Below are positions 61,129-64,000 of a DNA stretch of 64,000 nt, in pieces. This DNA comes from Flavipsychrobacter sp. (GTDB taxonomy: Bacteria > Bacteroidota > Bacteroidia > Chitinophagales > Chitinophagaceae). The notes beneath the pieces were generated by a model. The model saw only the letters and a program-made list of their open reading frames with translations. It was not told where the DNA came from and made no database searches. Where the stretch lies: assembly GCA_021155965.1 (NCBI GenBank), contig JAJNBJ010000005.1:1-64000 (forward strand), given 5' to 3'. Every line of letters begins with the position of its first letter. The first letter of the stretch is position 1. A program made the translations under genes and the position numbers.

Positions 61129-63084
61129 TTATCCCAACTTCTCTTCCAGCTCCATTATCAGCTCAAACGATTTATCGTATTCTTTATTCAACTGCTCCAA
61201 TTTAGCGCTATGCTGGCGGTATTCTTCATCAACCTTCAAAAACTCCTTATTATTTGAATAAAACGCAGGATCTGCAAGCTTTGCTTCCAGTTCGGAGGCA
61301 GCAACCTTAAGCTTATTTATTTCTTCCTCCAGCTTCTGGAACAGCTTTTGTTGTTTCTGCAATTCCTTGCGGAGAGCATTCAACTGGTCGTTGCTTACAT
61401 TATTCTTCGGTGCAGGTTGCTCTTCTTTTTTAGCGGCGGGCTGTGGTTTTGCAGGTGCAGCAACAACTGCTTGTTCTCTTTTCTGCCTGTCCTCGTACCA
61501 TGTGTGCCATTCATCATAGCCACCTACAAACTCATTTATTTTGCCTTGCTCAATATTCCATATTTTATTAGCCGTCCTGCTGATAAAATAACGGTCGTGC
61601 GATACTATAATGAGCGTGCCCTTGTATTTGTTCAATGCCTCTATCAGCATCTCTACAGATTGCATATCCAGGTGGTTGGTAGGCTCGTCCAGCAGCAGGA
61701 AGTTGCCTTTGGCCGCTATTACCTTTGCCAGTGCTACCCTCGCCTTCTCCCCACCCGATAATACTTTTATCTTCTTAAATACATCATCCCCACTGAACAG
61801 GAAACAACCCAATAGCTGGCGCAGTTCCAGTTCATTCTTGCCACTGCCACACAGCTTCATTTCTTCCAATATCTCCAGTTCTATGTTCAACGCCTCCAAC
61901 TGGTGCTGTGCATAAAAACATTCCTCTACATTATGCCCCCATTTACGCTCTCCTTCGTAAGATTCCCTGCCTGTTATAATGCGCAACAGCGTGGATTTAC
62001 CCTTGCCGTTCGCGCCTATCAAGGCTATCTTATCGCCCCTGTTTATCTCTGCATCTGCATGCCTGAATATCTCCTGCGGCCCGAATGATTTTGAAATATC
62101 CTTCAGCTCACATATTATCTTCCCCGGCTGCACCGCCACATCAAAGTTGATGTTCATGACGGGCATGCTGCTATCAGGCGCTTCAATAATATCCAGCTTG
62201 TCCAACCTTTTTATGGCACTTTGGGCAGCCGCTGCCTTGGTAGCCTTTGCCCTGAAACGCTCAATAAAGCGCTCCTGCTGGCGTATATAATCCTGCTGGT
62301 TCTCAAAGGCGCGCTGCTGCAGCACCATACGTTCTTCTTTCTCCTGCTGAAAGAAGGTATAGTTACCGCTATACTGGTGCAGCCCACGCTGCCATACCTC
62401 CACTATCTTCGTCACCATCCTGTCCAGGAAGTACCTATCATGCGATACGATGACCACGCTACCCGGATAGCTGATGAGATATCTTTCCAGCCATTCAATA
62501 GACGGAAGGTCAAGGTGGTTGGTAGGCTCATCAAGCAATAACAATTCCGGTTGCTGCAACATCATTTTTGCCAGCAGCACACGCATCCGCCATCCACCAC
62601 TGAATTGATCATAGGGCCTTCGCAGGTCTGCCGTGGAAAATCCTAACCCTTCCAATACTTCTGCTGTCCTATGCTCCATTTCATAGCCACCTGCTACTTC
62701 AAAATCATGCAGTGCATGGCTGTAATCATCCAGCAACTTTGCATCATCAGGTTTGGTTTCCAGCTCCTTTAGCAGCTGCTCCATCTCTTTCTCAATTGCA
62801 TGCGCTTTTTCAAACGCCTGCATACCCACCTTCAATATAGATTCGTTTGTAGAAAAGCTCAGCAGGTCCTGGTTAAAAAATCCCAGGGATACATCTTTAG
62901 GCTTGTTGATCACACCACTATCTATTGTATATGCGCCTGTCATCAACCTCAGTAATGTCGATTTTCCCGCACCATTACTGCCCACCAGCCCTATCCGCTC
63001 CCCGGTATGTATCTGCCAGCTTGCATCCTCCAGTATAGCCCTCGCCCCGAATGAAAATGTAATATTTTGTAATGAGATCAACAT
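61129..63084 (-). CDS. ABC-F family ATPase
   Basis: The 651-residue protein has two ATP cassettes without membrane domains: Walker A VGSNGAGKSTLLRLMTG (~35-51) and IGANGKGKSTLLRIITG (~350-366), signatures FSGGWRMRVLLAKMM and LSGGEKARVALAKV, and LLLDEPTNHLD twice. The linker (QRAFENQQDYIRQQERFIER) and a C-terminal coiled coil (~540-651, ALRKELQKQQKLFQKLEEE) are typical of Uup-like members. These act on stalled ribosomes or in antibiotic protection. Closest class appears to be Uup. Confidence 0.9.
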   Translation of the reverse strand: MLISLQNITFSFGARAILEDASWQIHTGERIGLVGSNGAGKSTLLRLMTGAYTIDSGVINKPKDVSLGFFNQDLLSFSTNESILKVGMQAFEKAHAIEKEMEQLLKELETKPDDAKLLDDYSHALHDFEVAGGYEMEHRTAEVLEGLGFSTADLRRPYDQFSGGWRMRVLLAKMMLQQPELLLLDEPTNHLDLPSIEWLERYLISYPGSVVIVSHDRYFLDRMVTKIVEVWQRGLHQYSGNYTFFQQEKEERMVLQQRAFENQQDYIRQQERFIERFRAKATKAAAAQSAIKRLDKLDIIEAPDSSMPVMNINFDVAVQPGKIICELKDISKSFGPQEIFRHADAEINRGDKIALIGANGKGKSTLLRIITGRESYEGERKWGHNVEECFYAQHQLEALNIELEILEEMKLCGSGKNELELRQLLGCFLFSGDDVFKKIKVLSGGEKARVALAKVIAAKGNFLLLDEPTNHLDMQSVEMLIEALNKYKGTLIIVSHDRYFISRTANKIWNIEQGKINEFVGGYDEWHTWYEDRQKREQAVVAAPAKPQPAAKKEEQPAPKNNVSNDQLNALRKELQKQQKLFQKLEEEINKLKVAASELEAKLADPAFYSNNKEFLKVDEEYRQHSAKLEQLNKEYDKSFELIMELEEKLG

Positions 63085-63131
63085 AAGTGCGCAAAATTAC
63101 GAACATTGTCCCGTGGCATCAATTGTTCCTG

Positions 63132-63139
63132 TACTTTTG
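63132..63139 (+). promoter_or_regulatory. -7 box of the DUF3347 lipoprotein gene
   Basis: TACTTTTG, 18 nt before the ATG at 63158. Confidence 0.55.
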
Positions 63140-63157
63140 TAACAATATTTTTTGACT

Positions 63158-63739
63158 ATGCGATATATTTTCATTTTGTTTATTTGCTGTTCCTTTGCAA
63201 GCTGTAACAACGAAGCTGCCAACACAAACAGCCAAACCACAGAAACTGCCGTAGCAGCACCGAAACCACAACCACAAAGCAATCTTGGTGATGCAGGCAC
63301 ATCCGGGCTTATGGAAGTAGTAAAAAAATACTTCGTCCTGAAGAATGCGCTCGTAGCTACCAAAGCTGCAGATGCAAACAGTGCCGCCGGCCAGTTGGCA
63401 TCCCAGGCAAATGATTTTCTCATTTCCCTGCAAAATGACTCCATAAACAAAGCACACCTGGCCCCTTATCTTGATACTATAATTACCGCAAGCAAAACAA
63501 TAACCAGTATTGATGACAAAACCTGTGAAAAGCAGCGCATCGTATTTGAGCAGATTTCAACATCTATTTATGGGCTTGCACATAAAGCAGAACTGAAAAA
63601 CGCCAAAATATATCACCAGTATTGCCCAATGGCATTCAATGATAAAGGCGCTTACTGGCTGAGTGAGGAAAGTGAAATAAAAAATCCTTACTTCGGCAAA
63701 AAAATGCTGGAGTGTGGTGAGGTAACCGATTCCCTATAA
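63158..63739 (+). CDS. DUF3347 lipoprotein
   Basis: Predicted 193-residue lipoprotein (signal MRYIFILFICCSFASC). After a Pro/Gln-rich linker, the DUF3347 domain follows: VVKKYFVLKNALVATKAADA, SISTSIYGLAHKAELKN-like helices, and the closing YHQYCPMAFNDKGAYWLSEE and NPYFGKKMLECGEV with the Cys/Met residues thought to bind copper or other metals. DUF3347 also occurs fused to CusB-type efflux proteins. It precedes a TonB-receptor-like gene by 22 nt, so a metal-related operon is possible. Confidence 0.8.
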   Translation: MRYIFILFICCSFASCNNEAANTNSQTTETAVAAPKPQPQSNLGDAGTSGLMEVVKKYFVLKNALVATKAADANSAAGQLASQANDFLISLQNDSINKAHLAPYLDTIITASKTITSIDDKTCEKQRIVFEQISTSIYGLAHKAELKNAKIYHQYCPMAFNDKGAYWLSEESEIKNPYFGKKMLECGEVTDSL

Positions 63740-63761
63740 ACCCTTAAGACCTTTGCAACTG

Positions 63762-64000
63762 ATGGCTCTCCGCTGTTTACTCCTTTTTATCATCCTCTCA
63801 CCGTTAACGCTTTTCAGCCAGAAGGTGACCCTTAGCGGCTATATGCGTGATGCAGCCACAGGAGAATCCATTGTAGCGGGAACTGTGTATATAAAGGAAG
63901 CCAACCAGGGAGGGCAAACTAACAGTTACGGTTTCTATTCTGTCTCAGTCCCACCCGGTAAATATACTGTTGCATACTCGTTTGTAGGATATAAGCCACT
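63762..64000 (+). CDS. 5' part of a TonB-dependent-receptor-like gene (partial)
   Basis: An open frame from 63762 to the window end encodes a signal peptide (MALRCLLLFIILSPLTLFSQ) and a carboxypeptidase-regulatory-like domain: VTLSGYMRDAATGESIVAGT, SYGFYSVSVPPGKYTVAYSF, VGYKP. In Bacteroidota this domain usually precedes a TonB plug and barrel. The rest lies outside. Its position 22 nt after the DUF3347 lipoprotein suggests one transcript. Confidence 0.75.
   Translation, partial: MALRCLLLFIILSPLTLFSQKVTLSGYMRDAATGESIVAGTVYIKEANQGGQTNSYGFYSVSVPPGKYTVAYSFVGYKP

Noticed and set aside
1-64000. tRNA, rRNA, tmRNA or prophage genes
   Set aside because: Intergenic regions were read for cloverleaf-like and phage-like sequences; none was convincing.

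Overview
The window looks like chromosomal DNA of a Bacteroidota member, most probably of the Chitinophagaceae/Chitinophagales group. Evidence: many genes are preceded by the Bacteroidota sigma-ABfrA -7 box TAnnTTTG, usually 17-27 nt before the start; secreted proteins end in type IX secretion (T9SS) C-terminal sorting domains of type A and type B; there is a PorP/SprF-like outer-membrane protein, a DUF5686/carboxypeptidase-regulatory protein, BatD/BatE, and the futalosine menaquinone enzyme MqnA. I found no rRNA, tRNA, CRISPR array, insertion sequence or prophage. Gene density is high and small operons alternate between strands.

Layout. 0.4-6.7 kb: secreted PQQ-type sugar dehydrogenase, YjdM, a DUF1801 protein, an ArsR-SRPBCC operon under a double palindromic operator, a frameshifted histidine phosphatase, a KOW protein, a GNAT acetyltransferase and an RmlD-like reductase. 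6.7-14.8 kb: TPR membrane protein, TMTC-like GT-C protein overlapping a PolX/PHP protein whose polymerase site is degenerate, a YafQ toxin-antitoxin pair, DUF1835 and a TetR gene facing a SnoaL-like gene across twin palindromes. 15.3-26.1 kb: radical SAM protein, TonB-like protein, FolC, a second (ParE-type) toxin-antitoxin pair, a polysaccharide operon (Gfo/Idh/MocA oxidoreductase, lipoprotein, polyprenyl-phosphate sugar transferase), CarA and a threonine-dehydrogenase-like epimerase.

26.1-37.1 kb: a prokaryotic pentameric ligand-gated ion channel homologue, a tandem 78-bp palindromic repeat, a sirtuin without zinc cysteines, an FtsY-Cdd1 operon, a type B T9SS cargo protein, a thioredoxin-fold protein and an NHL-repeat T9SS cargo. 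37.1-46.4 kb: a gene remnant, three tandem outer-membrane-barrel paralogues behind PurM, a small Ala/Pro/Thr-rich secreted protein, FumC, a retropepsin-like protein with a frameshifted neighbour, a Dph6-like/ChaN operon and an SDR. 46.5-64 kb: BatD-BatE, ThrS, InfC, twin promoter-terminator cassettes that look like small RNA genes where rpmI-rplT would usually follow, a ten-fold 35-residue repeat protein, DUF5686, MqnA, RluF, an AhpD-like protein, PorP/SprF, an L,D-transpeptidase, an ABC-F ATPase, a DUF3347 lipoprotein and the start of a TonB-dependent-receptor-like gene.

How they work together: most of the content is housekeeping (pyrimidine/purine, folate, menaquinone, fumarase, translation, SRP targeting) mixed with envelope and secretion functions. 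The most unusual items are the twin cassettes after infC, the ion-channel homologue, the repeat protein, the polymerase-dead PolX, and the retropepsin pair. Starts were chosen from promoter spacing, signal peptides and family alignment recalled from memory; no database search was possible, and coordinates of short sites were counted by hand and may be off by one.
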